Positions 16,357-25,194 of a DNA stretch of 64,000 nucleotides are shown here, piece after piece. Below the pieces are notes generated by a model. It saw only the letters and a program-made list of their open reading frames with translations, was not told the DNA's origin and ran no database searches. Position 1 is the stretch's first letter. Each line of letters opens with the position of its first letter. This stretch comes from JAKZVK01 sp965237575 (GTDB lineage Bacteria; Acidobacteriota; Terriglobia; Bryobacterales; UBA6623), in contig CBDEGI010000004.1 of the NCBI GenBank assembly GCA_965237575.1, forward strand, positions 3,968,001 through 4,032,000. The letters are read 5' to 3'. Made by a program: the position numbers and the translations under genes.

Positions 16357-17247
16357 TTACTCCAGGCCGCTCATGAACTTCAAGAAGAGACGTGCGTAAC
16401 GATCCAGGTTGTCGAGGCTGCCCCCGCCCAGCAGAGGCGAACACATCTCGTACGCCACGCTGCCTGCGAAGCCGCCTTGATGCAGGGCGGTGAGGAACGC
16501 GCGGTAGTCGATGAAGCCGTCTTCCATCGGAACGGCCTGGGCATAGGGCGTCTTCGCTTCGTAGTTGATCACGTCGGGGTTGTAGTGAAAGCGGGGCCGC
16601 TTCTGGTAGTTGGCGATGGTGGTGTGCGGCATGAGCGGAGCCATCACCTTGGCGGCTTCCGTGATGTCGACGCCCTGCAGCGCCGGAGCCCAGGCGTCGA
16701 AGAGCGGCTTGCAGTTGGGCTCGCCGACGGCCGCCATCAGGTCCTTCTGGCTGCGGTAGTCGACCGCGATATCGTGATGGTTCTGCACACCGACGGTCAC
16801 CCCAAACTCGGCGGCGCGCTGGGAGCATTCCTTGAGCGCGTTGACAACCAGCTCCCATTGCGGCAGGTAGCCCGCCGCGGGGTTCTCGTAACCGGTGTAG
16901 ATGCGGATCAGGTCGCCGCCCACGTCCCGAGCGAGCCGCGCCATCTCGGTGACGTAGACGATCTGCATCTCGCGCATTGGGATCTCGGCGTGCTCGAGAT
17001 CGGCGGTGAAGTTGCTGTAGCCGGCCAGACAGACCTTCTTGAGGCCTTGCTCTTCAATCAGCTTCCGCAGGCTCTCCCGCGCGGTATCGTCGTAGTCGAG
17101 CATGGAGAGGTGAGGCCGCTTCGCCGTCAGCATGACGCCGTCAAAGCCCAGCTCCGCAGCCTTGCGGACGAAGTCGTCGACGCTGAGCCGGGCCTGGCCC
17201 CAGGAGCCGGAATAGCTGACGGAATGCAGAAGCGTCGTGAACTTCAT
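16357..17247 (-). CDS. Sugar phosphate isomerase/epimerase family (TIM barrel)
   Basis: A 296-residue AP-endonuclease-2-type TIM barrel, family of xylose isomerase-like and hydroxypyruvate isomerase-like enzymes. Visible strands include LGFDGVMLTAKRPHLS, the KVCLAGYSNFTAD region, DLIRIYTGYENPAAGYLP, GVTVGVQNHHDIAVDY and GFIDYRAFLTALHQGGFAGS, ending VAYEMCSPLLGGG. Acidic and His residues at strand ends (Glu, Asp, His of QNHHD; Glu of YEMCSP) are the probable metal ligands. There is no signal peptide, so the protein is cytoplasmic. First gene of the minus-strand operon with the Nramp-like and DUF1080 genes. The 142-base gap to the divergent PilZ gene should hold its promoter. Confidence 0.85.
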   Translation of the reverse strand: MKFTTLLHSVSYSGSWGQARLSVDDFVRKAAELGFDGVMLTAKRPHLSMLDYDDTARESLRKLIEEQGLKKVCLAGYSNFTADLEHAEIPMREMQIVYVTEMARLARDVGGDLIRIYTGYENPAAGYLPQWELVVNALKECSQRAAEFGVTVGVQNHHDIAVDYRSQKDLMAAVGEPNCKPLFDAWAPALQGVDITEAAKVMAPLMPHTTIANYQKRPRFHYNPDVINYEAKTPYAQAVPMEDGFIDYRAFLTALHQGGFAGSVAYEMCSPLLGGGSLDNLDRYARLFLKFMSGLE

Positions 17248-17389
17248 CAGGGTCGCCTCGGGGTCTTCTTGCGGGAAACGGGCTCCGTTGGAGCGGGCGG
17301 GGGCTCCGCAGACGGTCTATGGTACCAAAGCAGATTTGTGACTTTAGTCCTATTGTCTTAGGGGTGTCCTAGGGTAAACAATGTAGTCA

Positions 17390-17716
17390 ATGCGCCACCG
17401 CTCATATCGCTATGACATCCGGCGTCCCGTGAACTTCCGCTTTTCCCGGGATGGGTCGCGGCCCTCGACCGGAACCGGAAGCACCCTCAACATCAGTCGG
17501 CGGGGCCTGCTCTTCCAGACCGAAGATAAGGTCGAGGTGGGCACGAAAATCCAGATGACGATCCACATGGGGCCGGGACAGATCGAGGCCTCCCAGGACG
17601 TATCGCTGCAGGTTGAAGGCATCACCGTGCGCACCGAACCCGGCAAGGTGGCCTTGTCGATCAAGAGACATCGCCTTTCCCCGGTTTCGCAGCGTCCTGT
17701 TAACGGGCTTGTTTGA
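17390..17716 (+). CDS. PilZ-domain protein
   Basis: A 108-residue single-domain protein. It carries the two c-di-GMP binding elements of PilZ: an Arg-rich N-terminal stretch (RSYRYDIRRPV, RxxxR type) and LNISRRGLLFQTED, matching (D/N)xSxxG. Strands GTKIQMTIHMGPG and VALSIKRHRLSP complete the barrel. It is likely a cytoplasmic c-di-GMP receptor. Its target is not indicated by neighbours. It is transcribed divergently from the sugar-isomerase operon and is followed by the enoyl-CoA hydratase 168 bases downstream. Confidence 0.88.
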   Translation: MRHRSYRYDIRRPVNFRFSRDGSRPSTGTGSTLNISRRGLLFQTEDKVEVGTKIQMTIHMGPGQIEASQDVSLQVEGITVRTEPGKVALSIKRHRLSPVSQRPVNGLV

Positions 17717-17884
17717 TGAGGCGGCTTCCCTAGCCGCCGGTGGCATCGATCAGTTCCCCTATCAGTCTTCGCTTTGTCCTCGCAGTCGTCGGCGCTCAGC
17801 TAGCGGCGGCTTTCGTGGCCGATGGTTTACCCTGGGTCGATGTTCTGGACGAGTAATCCGGACCGTCCGACTGGGAGGTAGACC

Positions 17885-18667
17885 ATGTCTTACGCGAATC
17901 TTCGGTACGAAGTAGAAGACTCGATCGCTCGGGTGACGGTAAACCGTCCCGAGAAGCTGAACCCTCTGAACGCCGAGACCGTGGCGGCGCTGGGGCAGTG
18001 TTTCGACGACATCGCAGCCAACGACAGCGTCAAGGCGGTGATCGTGACCGGGGCGGGCGAAAAGGCTTTCGTCGCGGGCGCCGACATCAATCAGTTGAAG
18101 ACGTTGTCGCCCATGGAGGGGCGCGCCTGGGCTTTGGATGGTCAGCGTGTGTTCGCCCGGATCGAGGGCCTACCCAAGCCCGTGATCGCGGCGATCAATG
18201 GATACGCCCTGGGCGGCGGGCTGGAACTGGCCATGGCGTGCCACATTCGCGTGGCCTCTCCCAACGCGCGCCTGGGCCAGCCCGAGGTCAAGCTCGGCAT
18301 CGTGCCCGGCTACGGCGGCACCCAAAGGCTGCCCCGTCTGGTGGGCAAAGGGCGCGCCTTGGAGATGCTTCTGACCGGCGATCCCGTCACCGCTGAAGAG
18401 GCGTATCGTGTCGGTCTGGTCAACCGGCTGGCGCCGCTGGAGGACCTTCTCGGGGAAGCCCACAAAATTGCGGCTAGAATACTAGAGAACGGTCCGGTGG
18501 CCGTGGCTCTCTGTCTGGACGCTGTGCAGCGGGGGATGGAGATGCCGCTCGACGAGGCCCTGCGCTGGGAGGCAACCCAGTTCGCGCTGAGCTGCTCCAC
18601 CGAGGATATTCGCGAAGGCACGCAGGCCTTTCTAGAGAAGCGTAAGGCCGAGTTCCAGGGCCGCTAG
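17885..18667 (+). CDS. Enoyl-CoA hydratase/isomerase family protein
   Basis: A 260-residue crotonase, the usual length. The oxyanion-hole segments are AFVAGADI and GYALGGGLELAMAC. The two catalytic Glu positions of true hydratases are both present (Glu114 in GGLELA and Glu134 in GQPEVKLGIVPGYGG). This supports hydration of trans-2-enoyl-CoA in fatty-acid or related degradation, although the exact acyl substrate is unknown. The ATG follows GGGAGGTAGACC. A palindromic repeat lies between this gene and ribH. Confidence 0.93.
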   Translation: MSYANLRYEVEDSIARVTVNRPEKLNPLNAETVAALGQCFDDIAANDSVKAVIVTGAGEKAFVAGADINQLKTLSPMEGRAWALDGQRVFARIEGLPKPVIAAINGYALGGGLELAMACHIRVASPNARLGQPEVKLGIVPGYGGTQRLPRLVGKGRALEMLLTGDPVTAEEAYRVGLVNRLAPLEDLLGEAHKIAARILENGPVAVALCLDAVQRGMEMPLDEALRWEATQFALSCSTEDIREGTQAFLEKRKAEFQGR

Positions 18668-18673
18668 GGAAAT

Positions 18674-18699
18674 GTAGGGGTACGGCATGCCGTGCCCGC
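18674..18699. repeat. GTAGGGG-TACGGCATGCCGT palindrome
   Basis: GTAGGGGTACGGCATGCCGTGCCC, centred on ACGGCATGCCGT. The same element occurs twice in head-to-head form inside the kinase gene at 46221-46296. Here it occupies the short gap between the enoyl-CoA hydratase stop and the ribH ribosome site. Confidence 0.6.
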
Positions 18700-18720
18700 C
18701 AACCGCAAGAAACGGAGCGC

Positions 18721-19227
18721 ATGAAGAAGCAAGAAGAGCGATACCGCGTCATCGAAGGCGAATTGAGCGCTCAAGGGCTGCGCTTCGGCATCATCGCCAG
18801 CCGATTCAACAGCTTCATCACCGAGCGCTTGCTGGCCGGCGCGGTCGATGCGCTCGAGCGTATGGGTGCATCGGCTAAGAGTATCGACGTGGTCAAGGTG
18901 CCGGGGTCGCTCGAAATCCCCGTGGTGGTACGCGAGATGGCCACCAGCGGCGATTATGATGCGCTGATCTGCCTGGGTGCGGTGATTCGCGGCGACACCC
19001 CGCATTTCGACTACGTTGCGGGGGAGTCCTCGCGAGGTATCGCGGCTGCCGGACACGAAACCGGCGTCCCCACGATCTTCGGTGTGCTCACCTGCAATAC
19101 GCTCGAGCAGGCCATCGACCGCGCCGGCGCCAAGGGCGGCAACAAAGGCTTCGACGCAGCCATGACCGCCATCGAGATGGCCAACTTGGCCAAAGAGTTG
19201 CGCGCCTCGCACAAGTCGAAGAAGTAA
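18721..19227 (+). CDS. ribH: 6,7-dimethyl-8-ribityllumazine synthase
   Basis: A 168-residue lumazine synthase, which condenses 5-amino-6-ribitylamino-uracil with dihydroxybutanone phosphate in riboflavin synthesis. Hallmarks: FGIIASRFNSFITERLLAGA, VKVPGSLEIPVVVREM, and CLGAVIRGDTPHFDYVAGES with the catalytic His95, then GVPTIFGVLTCNTLEQAIDRAG. The first base of the nusB start follows its stop by one base. Pairing of ribH with nusB is widespread in bacteria and supports both calls. Confidence 0.97.
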   Translation: MKKQEERYRVIEGELSAQGLRFGIIASRFNSFITERLLAGAVDALERMGASAKSIDVVKVPGSLEIPVVVREMATSGDYDALICLGAVIRGDTPHFDYVAGESSRGIAAAGHETGVPTIFGVLTCNTLEQAIDRAGAKGGNKGFDAAMTAIEMANLAKELRASHKSKK

Positions 19228-19228
19228 C

Positions 19229-19678
19229 ATGCCCTCCCGCCACCGTTCCCGTGAACGCGCCCTGCAGATGATCTACCAGTGGGAGGTCTCCCAAGCTTCT
19301 CCCGACAAGGTGGTCGAAACGTATTGGAGCGAGCTGTCCAAAGAGACCCCGGGCGACTCTACGGACGACCCGTTCGCCAACCGCGTGTTACGGGGGGTGG
19401 TCGAGCAGATCGCGAAGATCGACGGGCTCATCGAGTCTCACGCGGACAACTGGCGATTGGAGCGCATGTCGGCCGTCGACCGGTGCATCCTGCGGATGGC
19501 TGTGTATGAACTGCTGGAGGATACGTCGCTGGCGCCGGTGATCATCAACGAGGCACTGGAGATCGGCGGCCGTTTTTCGGGCAAGGAGTCCGTCCCGTTC
19601 CTCAACGGCGTGCTCGACGCCGTCCGCAAATCGCTCGAAGAGAAAAAACTCGCGGCCATCGGCTCTCCACCGGCGTAG
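19229..19678 (+). CDS. nusB: Transcription antitermination factor NusB
   Basis: A 149-residue all-helical NusB. The N-terminal RHRSRERALQMIYQWEVS is the conserved Arg-rich box-A RNA-binding region. The C-terminal half has the family signature IDGLIESHADNWRLERMSAVDRCILRMAVYE followed by INEALEIGGRFSGKESVPFLNGVLD. It partners with NusE (S10) on rRNA boxA. It starts one base after the ribH stop, so the two are translationally coupled. It is convergent with the sigma-54 activator, only four bases apart. Confidence 0.97.
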   Translation: MPSRHRSRERALQMIYQWEVSQASPDKVVETYWSELSKETPGDSTDDPFANRVLRGVVEQIAKIDGLIESHADNWRLERMSAVDRCILRMAVYELLEDTSLAPVIINEALEIGGRFSGKESVPFLNGVLDAVRKSLEEKKLAAIGSPPA

Positions 19679-19682
19679 GCCG

Positions 19683-21257
19683 TCATTTGAAGCCCGGCTC
19701 GGCGGAGGATTCGCCACTGTGCCGGCCTCCTAGTTGAGCCAGCAGTTGTGGGTCGATCTTGCTCTTGACCGTGCGCCGGTCAAGCTGGAGACGCCGGGCG
19801 GTTTCCTGGTAGCTGCGGGTTTTCGCGTACACGAGCGTCGCGTAGTAGCTCAGCACCTGCTCGGCCGTGAGCCCGCCCTCCTTCAAGCGCTCGTCAAGAG
19901 CCGCTAGTGCCCCGCGGCGGCTGGCGCGGGAGGGCGGCTGATACTGCCGGCGGACGAGGAAGTTTCGGATGCACTGCTCGAGTTCGCGGTAGTTGCCCGG
20001 CCAGGCGTACTCCAGCCCGAGATTCTCTTTGACCCAGCGCTCCACCTCTGGAGCCAGGCCCGCAGCCTCCTCGCCCACGACCTTTCGGGCCATGAAAAAG
20101 ATCAACTCGTGGAGGACGCCCGGCGACTCCTTGATCTGGCTGTGCAAGGAAGGCGTCACCACCTGGTCCGAGCAGAGGCGGTAGTAGAGGTCCTCGCGGA
20201 AGCGGCCCTCGTGCATGGCCTCGCTCAGGTCACGGTTGGTGGCGGCGATGATCTTGCCGCTGAAACGGCGGCTTGCGGTGTCACCCACAGGTTGGAAGGT
20301 GCGGGTTTCGATCACACGCAGCAGCTTCACTTGAATGGAGGGATCCAGTTCGCCGATCTCGTCCAGAAAGATTGAGCCCAACTCAGGACAGGTCTCGAGC
20401 CACCCAGTGCGGTCCTCCGTTGCGCCGGTGAAGGAGCCTCGGCGGTGACCGAAGAGTTCCGATTCGATCAGCGTCGGGGGTAGCGCGGCGAGGTTGATGG
20501 GGTAGAACGACTCCGGCACGTCTTCAAAGCGGCACCGCTGCTCGTCGAACGGGACGTAGCGTGACAGCGCGATCGCTCGCGCGACCAACTCCTTGCCCGT
20601 GCCAGAAGGCCCCGTGATCAATGTGGCGAAGTCTCCCATGCGGGCGTAGAGCGTCCGCCGGTAGCGGCGGATGTCGTGCGTGAAAATCGACTGCCAAACC
20701 GCCCCGCGCAACCGGGCCACCGATGGGGACGTGCCGACGATGTGATGAAAAATATGCAGGAAGGCGCGCCGCACTTGGAAGTAGCAAGCGAAGGTATGCG
20801 CCGGCTGGTGCCCGGTCGGGAACGTGACGCCCGGCAGGTCGAAGTAGTAGGCCCACTCCCGCAAGTAATCGCGATAGAACTGCCAGCGCTTGCCGGTAGG
20901 CGGCGCCCCGTCGCCAAACGCCGCCGCCGTGAGCTGGGTGACATAGCGGTGGTAGAGCAGATACACAATTGTGTCCTCGTAGAGGACCAGTTCGTGCCGG
21001 GTCGCGCTCCCTCGCCTGGCCAGCCGGTCGCGAAGGCCGTCAGCCATTGCTTCGACGCGTTCGTTGACTTTCCAGTCGTTGACGAGCGGCCGGTCCGCAT
21101 CGTCGATGTCGAGACTCCAGGCGGCTCCCAACTCCACGTAGTCCCGTCCCAACAGGCGCTTCTCGTACTCGACCCGCTGGGGCGAGAAGATATTGCAGTA
21201 GGTGGTGTCGGAGACGGTTTGGAGGAAGGACTTTTCCGATCTGTCAAGAAAGGCCAT
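19683..21257 (-). CDS. Sigma-54-dependent transcriptional activator with unusual N-terminal domain
   Basis: 524 residues. The central AAA+ domain has Walker A GPSGTGK (216-222), the sigma-54 contact loop GSFTGA (274-279, a conservative form of GAFTGA) and Walker B SIFLDE (295-300). The C-terminal Fis-type helix-turn-helix is YQETARRLQLDRRTVKSKI. The first 200 residues are not a receiver, PAS or GAF domain that I can recognise; they are rich in aromatic residues (YLREWAYYFDLPG, FACYFQVRRAFLHIFHHIVG). It is probably a ligand or protein sensor. The gene is divergent from the membrane-protein/radical SAM/desaturase genes, with 141 bases between, which makes that locus its likely target. Confidence 0.9.
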   Translation of the reverse strand: MAFLDRSEKSFLQTVSDTTYCNIFSPQRVEYEKRLLGRDYVELGAAWSLDIDDADRPLVNDWKVNERVEAMADGLRDRLARRGSATRHELVLYEDTIVYLLYHRYVTQLTAAAFGDGAPPTGKRWQFYRDYLREWAYYFDLPGVTFPTGHQPAHTFACYFQVRRAFLHIFHHIVGTSPSVARLRGAVWQSIFTHDIRRYRRTLYARMGDFATLITGPSGTGKELVARAIALSRYVPFDEQRCRFEDVPESFYPINLAALPPTLIESELFGHRRGSFTGATEDRTGWLETCPELGSIFLDEIGELDPSIQVKLLRVIETRTFQPVGDTASRRFSGKIIAATNRDLSEAMHEGRFREDLYYRLCSDQVVTPSLHSQIKESPGVLHELIFFMARKVVGEEAAGLAPEVERWVKENLGLEYAWPGNYRELEQCIRNFLVRRQYQPPSRASRRGALAALDERLKEGGLTAEQVLSYYATLVYAKTRSYQETARRLQLDRRTVKSKIDPQLLAQLGGRHSGESSAEPGFK

Positions 21258-21282
21258 CGATGCATTGAATGTACATCGATTG
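21254..21282. promoter_or_regulatory. Inverted repeat overlapping the start of the sigma-54 activator (possible operator)
   Basis: ATCGATG (21256-21262) and CATCGAT (21274-21280) form perfect 7-bp arms around an 11-base spacer, and one arm overlaps the activator's start codon. The location in a divergent promoter region fits an autoregulatory site. No convincing -24/-12 sigma-54 promoter was found beside it. Confidence 0.3.
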
Positions 21283-21398
21283 GCACTCAGTGTCTACACC
21301 GCTCGATGCTGCCTAGGTAGACAATTCTACAAGACGCTGATAGAAAAGCAGTTATCATCTCGCCGCTGACTGGCCATTCCGGTGCACTACCGGGGGTC

Positions 21399-22733
21399 GT
21401 GACACACACAGCGAGTGGGAGCGAAGCGGCGGCCTCGCAGTCCGTCGCGTGGTCTGCGGCAGGGAGAGTCGGATACAGCCAAGATGCCACTCTCGATCTG
21501 TCACTCCGGACGGCGGGCTGGAGCCTGCTGGCGGCTGGGTTTGCCGGGGCGGCATGGCTGGGACCCGCCGCTGTTCTCAATTCGACCTTCGCCGCGGCCG
21601 ACCATCGAAACGTCGCTCTGATTGGGTTTGCGTTGGTCCTCCTGGCCCTCGCGGAAACGAAGCGGGAGAGCGGGCTGCGCGCTTCCCGGCGCATGGCAGC
21701 CTGGTGGCTCATCCACCATGGCGCGATTTCATACGCGGCCGGTTGCGTTGCGGGCCTGTTCTGCCAACCACTTCTACTACTCGCTCCGCTCGGCGCTCTG
21801 GGTGTTACGGCGGGCTTGGCCCTTTTGCTTTCTAGGACGTCCGCCGGCTGGGACAACCCCGAGCTGCGTTACCTGCTGGGGATCTTGCTGCTTGGGTCGG
21901 CCCTCGAAGTGGCACTCAGCTTCTACGGAGTTGTCGCCGAGGTCCTCGCGGCGTCGCTCGCCGACCCCAACTCGCTGCCGATGCGTATGCTCCGGCTCGC
22001 GCGGGTCGCGGCGATGACGCTGCCGGTGTTGGCGTTGCTGTACCGGCGGTTGGCGGAGCAGAAGGCATTTGCCTCCGCCGCGGCCAGCTTGGGCTGTCTC
22101 GCGATCTTTGCCGGCGCGGCTCTCATGCCGGCCGTGCTGTGCCTGGCGAGTTGGGTGGATCCACGATGTAAGTACCTACTGCCACTGCCTGCCATGCTCG
22201 TGTTCTTCGCGTGCGCCATCGGCGTGCGGCTGGCGCGCGGGACGGCGGGACACCCGGAACCCTTTGGATGGCTGCTGATCGCCACCAGCATGGGCGCCGG
22301 AATGCTGATGGGCACGTACTCCTTCGAAGGTCCGCTGCCGCCTCCCAGCTTCGTCGGCGACTACGGTGACTTCGTGCGGCTGTTGATCCGCCAAGCGCAC
22401 GGCTACGGGATGGTGTTTGGAATCGCGGCCATTTTTGCAGCACGGGAGCAAGAGCGGTCGGCGTTTGCCGGTGCGCGACGTTGGCTGGCCGGACTCCTCA
22501 TCCCCATGGGCAGCCTCGCGACGGTTGGCCTCACCATCCTGGTCGCCATGAGGGTCTTGCCGGTCTACGTGCTGGCCTTTGGGCCGGGCGTGGTGGGCAT
22601 CGCGGCGTTGGCCTGCGCCTATAGCCACCGACGAGGTGGGCGGCCTCGCCGCCTCGCGGGGCGACAACAACCGGCGTGGAAGATCTCCCACGGCGTCCTT
22701 ACCCACCCAACGTCGGGCCTGGGTGGCGTCTGA
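21399..22733 (+). CDS. Polytopic membrane protein of unknown function with conserved-looking His residues
   Basis: 444 residues from a GTG at 21399, with about 11-12 hydrophobic helices spread over the whole length and a basic C-terminal tail. Two helices carry His in positions that could bind heme or metal: WWLIHHGAISYAAG and LIRQAHGYGMVFGIAAIF. The pattern AHGYGMVFG recalls, weakly, heme-copper-oxidase-like proteins, but no known signature is complete. It is the first gene of a run with the radical SAM enzyme (22-base gap) and the desaturase, divergent from the sigma-54 activator. A role in the same membrane-lipid pathway, perhaps electron transfer to the desaturase, is an inference from position. 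Confidence 0.6.
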   Translation: MTHTASGSEAAASQSVAWSAAGRVGYSQDATLDLSLRTAGWSLLAAGFAGAAWLGPAAVLNSTFAAADHRNVALIGFALVLLALAETKRESGLRASRRMAAWWLIHHGAISYAAGCVAGLFCQPLLLLAPLGALGVTAGLALLLSRTSAGWDNPELRYLLGILLLGSALEVALSFYGVVAEVLAASLADPNSLPMRMLRLARVAAMTLPVLALLYRRLAEQKAFASAAASLGCLAIFAGAALMPAVLCLASWVDPRCKYLLPLPAMLVFFACAIGVRLARGTAGHPEPFGWLLIATSMGAGMLMGTYSFEGPLPPPSFVGDYGDFVRLLIRQAHGYGMVFGIAAIFAAREQERSAFAGARRWLAGLLIPMGSLATVGLTILVAMRVLPVYVLAFGPGVVGIAALACAYSHRRGGRPRRLAGRQQPAWKISHGVLTHPTSGLGGV

Positions 22734-22754
22734 GAGGAGCTTGCGAGGTGAGTC

Positions 22755-24277
22755 ATGAAGATCGGACTGATTGCGATTGCCGGCGTGAAGCTGCAGACGC
22801 GCAAGTTCATTGATCTCGGCATCACGTTGCCGCAGTTCATCAACCGTGGCCGCGTGATTGCCCAGCTACCCAGCTTGGCTTTGCTGACTCTTGCCGGCGC
22901 AACCCCTGAAGAGGTGGACGTCGAGTACGTCGAGGTCGACGACGTTACGTCTTTCGCCGAACGCCCGCGCATGGACTTCGACCTCGTGGCTCTGTCGACC
23001 TATACGGCGCGCGCCTTCGACGCCTATCTCGTGGCCGATACCTATCGCGCTCACGGCGTGCCAGTGGTTTTTGGGGGCCTGCACGCATCCGTCTTGGCCG
23101 AAGAGGCTGCCGGGCACGCGGATGCAGTCGTGGTCGGCGAAGGGGAGCTGACCTGGCCCCAGGTCGTTGGCGACTTCCAGCGCGGCGGCCGAGCAGGACT
23201 CAAGAAGTTCTATCGCGAGCAGCAGCCGGGGCAGTTCGACCTCGCCGAGGCGCCGATGCCGCGTTTCGACCTGCTGACGCAAGCCACCCCGAACGGCCAC
23301 GGGACCCAGGCCGACACGTCCGTCAACGGCGAGATCCACCGCGTGGGCTCCTACAACCGCATCACGGTCCAGACCACGCGCGGCTGCCCTTGGGATTGCC
23401 ACTTCTGCGCCGCCTCGAAACTCTACGGACCCCGCTACCGCATCAAGCCGGTCGAGAAGGTGCTCGCGGAGGTAGATGCCATTCGCGCCTTGTGGCGGCG
23501 GCCTTTCATCGAATTCGCCGACGACAACACGTTTGTGCACAAGGGCTGGTCGAAGCGGCTCCTGCGGGAGCTGGCGGACCGCAACATCCGCTACTTCACC
23601 GAGACCGACGTTTCCATCGCGGAAGACGAAGAGCTGCTGGACCTGCTCTACCCCAGCGGCTGCCGCCAGGTGCTGATCGGTTTCGAGACTCCGAGCGCAT
23701 CGGGCCTCGACGGCATAGATCGCGTCAATTGGAGGCGCAACAGAGCGCCCACTATTTGGAGGCGATTGAAAAGATCCAGAGCCGCGGCGTGAGCGTCTGC
23801 GGGTGCTTCATCGTCGGCCTCGACTCGGACACCGTCGACACCTTCGACGAGCTACGGGAGTTTATCGACCGGTCGCGCCTGCTCGAAGTGCAAGTCACCA
23901 TCTTGACGCCGTTCCCGGGCACGCGGCTCTATCAGCAACTTCTCGAAGAAGGCCGCTTGCTGCATCCCGGCCAGTGGGATCGCTGCACGTTGTTCGACCT
24001 CAACTTCCGTCCGCGCGGTATGACGGTCGAGCAACTCGAAGACGGCGTCATGCAACTCTGGCGCGATTGTTGGAACGGCGACGCCTTGGCGGTCCGCAAG
24101 GCGCACTACCAGCGTTTGCTCCGGGCGCGGCGGGGTAACGCCGACGGTGATGGAGCTGCGTCCACGACGGCACAGCCCGACGCAACTGCGCAACCCGATA
24201 CGGCGGATGACTACTTCCCGGTTCTCGCCAACAGCGTGGCGGCCGAGGACCGGACCGGCCTTCCCCTCAACCGCTAA
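22755..24277 (+). pseudogene. B12-binding-domain radical SAM enzyme, split by a frameshift
   Basis: The N-terminal half has a cobalamin-binding-like Rossmann domain (DFDLVALSTYTARAF, GVPVVFGGLHASVL, ADAVVVGEGELTW), followed by the radical SAM cluster motif C211-PWD-C215-HF-C218 and FIEFADDNTFV. After NWRR near 23740 the frame changes. The continuation QSAHYLEAIEKIQSRGVSV, GCFIVGLDSDTVDTF and LTPFPGTRLYQQL is exactly what follows in this family. Adding one base near 23738-23742 gives about 507 residues, full length. The reaction is unknown; class-B enzymes of this type methylate or rearrange lipids, pigments and antibiotics. The GAGGTGAG ribosome site is good. The desaturase starts 11 bases after the stop. 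Confidence 0.83.
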
Positions 24278-24287
24278 GGATCTCGAC

Positions 24288-25076
24288 ATGACGCGCCAAC
24301 AAACCCAACTCATCAACCGAACCGTCATCTGCGTCAGCGGCTTGCTGGCCATGGGCAGTCTTTTTCTTCACCCCGCGAATCTCGGTGAATCCGTCCTCGA
24401 GGTGATCGCGCGGACCTATCTCATGTTCGTCGGGGCCGTGATGGCTCATGAGGCGAGCCACGGCCATCTGGGACGCAGCAAAGCGGCGAACTATTGGTGG
24501 GGCCGTTTGGCGTTGGTCGCCTCCATGACCCCATACATCAACTTCCGCAAGACGCACCATCTGCACCACGCTCATACGAACATCCCCGAGAAAGATCCGG
24601 ACCACTTCGTCAAGCCGCGGACCTGGCTCGAGATCCCAATACGGGCTGCGCTGCTGCCGCACCAATGGTTTTTCTGGTTGTGGAAGCGAGGGTATGTCAG
24701 CAAGAGTGACGTGCGCGAGTTGGTGTGGAACTACGTGTTGATTGGCGCCGTGTACTCGGTGCTGCTGGCGTTCGTCGGTCCCACGCGGCTTGTGGGGGGC
24801 ATGGCGCCGGCGCTGATCGCGGAGTCAACGTTGCTTTGGTACGTGTTTGCGCTGAAGACCCACGAGGGATTTTCCACAGGCTCGCCTGAGTCGCGGTCGC
24901 ACAACTACTACGGCCAGCTCATGTACTGGTTCTCCTTCGGGCTCTCGATGCACCGCGCTCACCACCTGGAGCCGCAACGGACCTGGCTCGATCTGCGAAG
25001 CCAAGTGAGCCAAGCCTCTGGCCAACCCCGCTGGTGGCTGCCGCGGCGGGATGTTCGTGTGGACGTGTCCGCCTAG
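24288..25076 (+). CDS. Membrane fatty-acid desaturase/hydroxylase-type di-iron enzyme
   Basis: 262 residues from the ATG at 24288 (AAGGA seven bases upstream). The three His boxes of the membrane di-iron superfamily are present: HEASHGH (54-60), HHLHHAHTN (90-98) and the C-terminal HRAHHLEP. Hydrophobic segments surround them. The close spacing and box sequences resemble the fatty-acid desaturase/carotenoid hydroxylase branch more than stearoyl-CoA desaturases such as the one at 34841. The substrate is probably a membrane lipid acyl chain. It is the third gene after the membrane protein and the radical SAM enzyme. Confidence 0.87.
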   Translation: MTRQQTQLINRTVICVSGLLAMGSLFLHPANLGESVLEVIARTYLMFVGAVMAHEASHGHLGRSKAANYWWGRLALVASMTPYINFRKTHHLHHAHTNIPEKDPDHFVKPRTWLEIPIRAALLPHQWFFWLWKRGYVSKSDVRELVWNYVLIGAVYSVLLAFVGPTRLVGGMAPALIAESTLLWYVFALKTHEGFSTGSPESRSHNYYGQLMYWFSFGLSMHRAHHLEPQRTWLDLRSQVSQASGQPRWWLPRRDVRVDVSA

Positions 25077-25194
25077 GGAGGCGATGGACTGGTCAAAAGG
25101 TCGAACTGCTTCGATACCAACGGAGGTTGCGATGACCATGTCGCTTGTGCTGGTTCACCTGGCAGCAGTCTGCCGCTGGCAGGGAAGATCGACT

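Noticed and set aside
15257..16858. A 533-codon minus-strand ORF spanning two genes
   Set aside because: It crosses the Nramp-like and sugar-isomerase-like genes in another frame and is rich in Arg/Gly without any motif.
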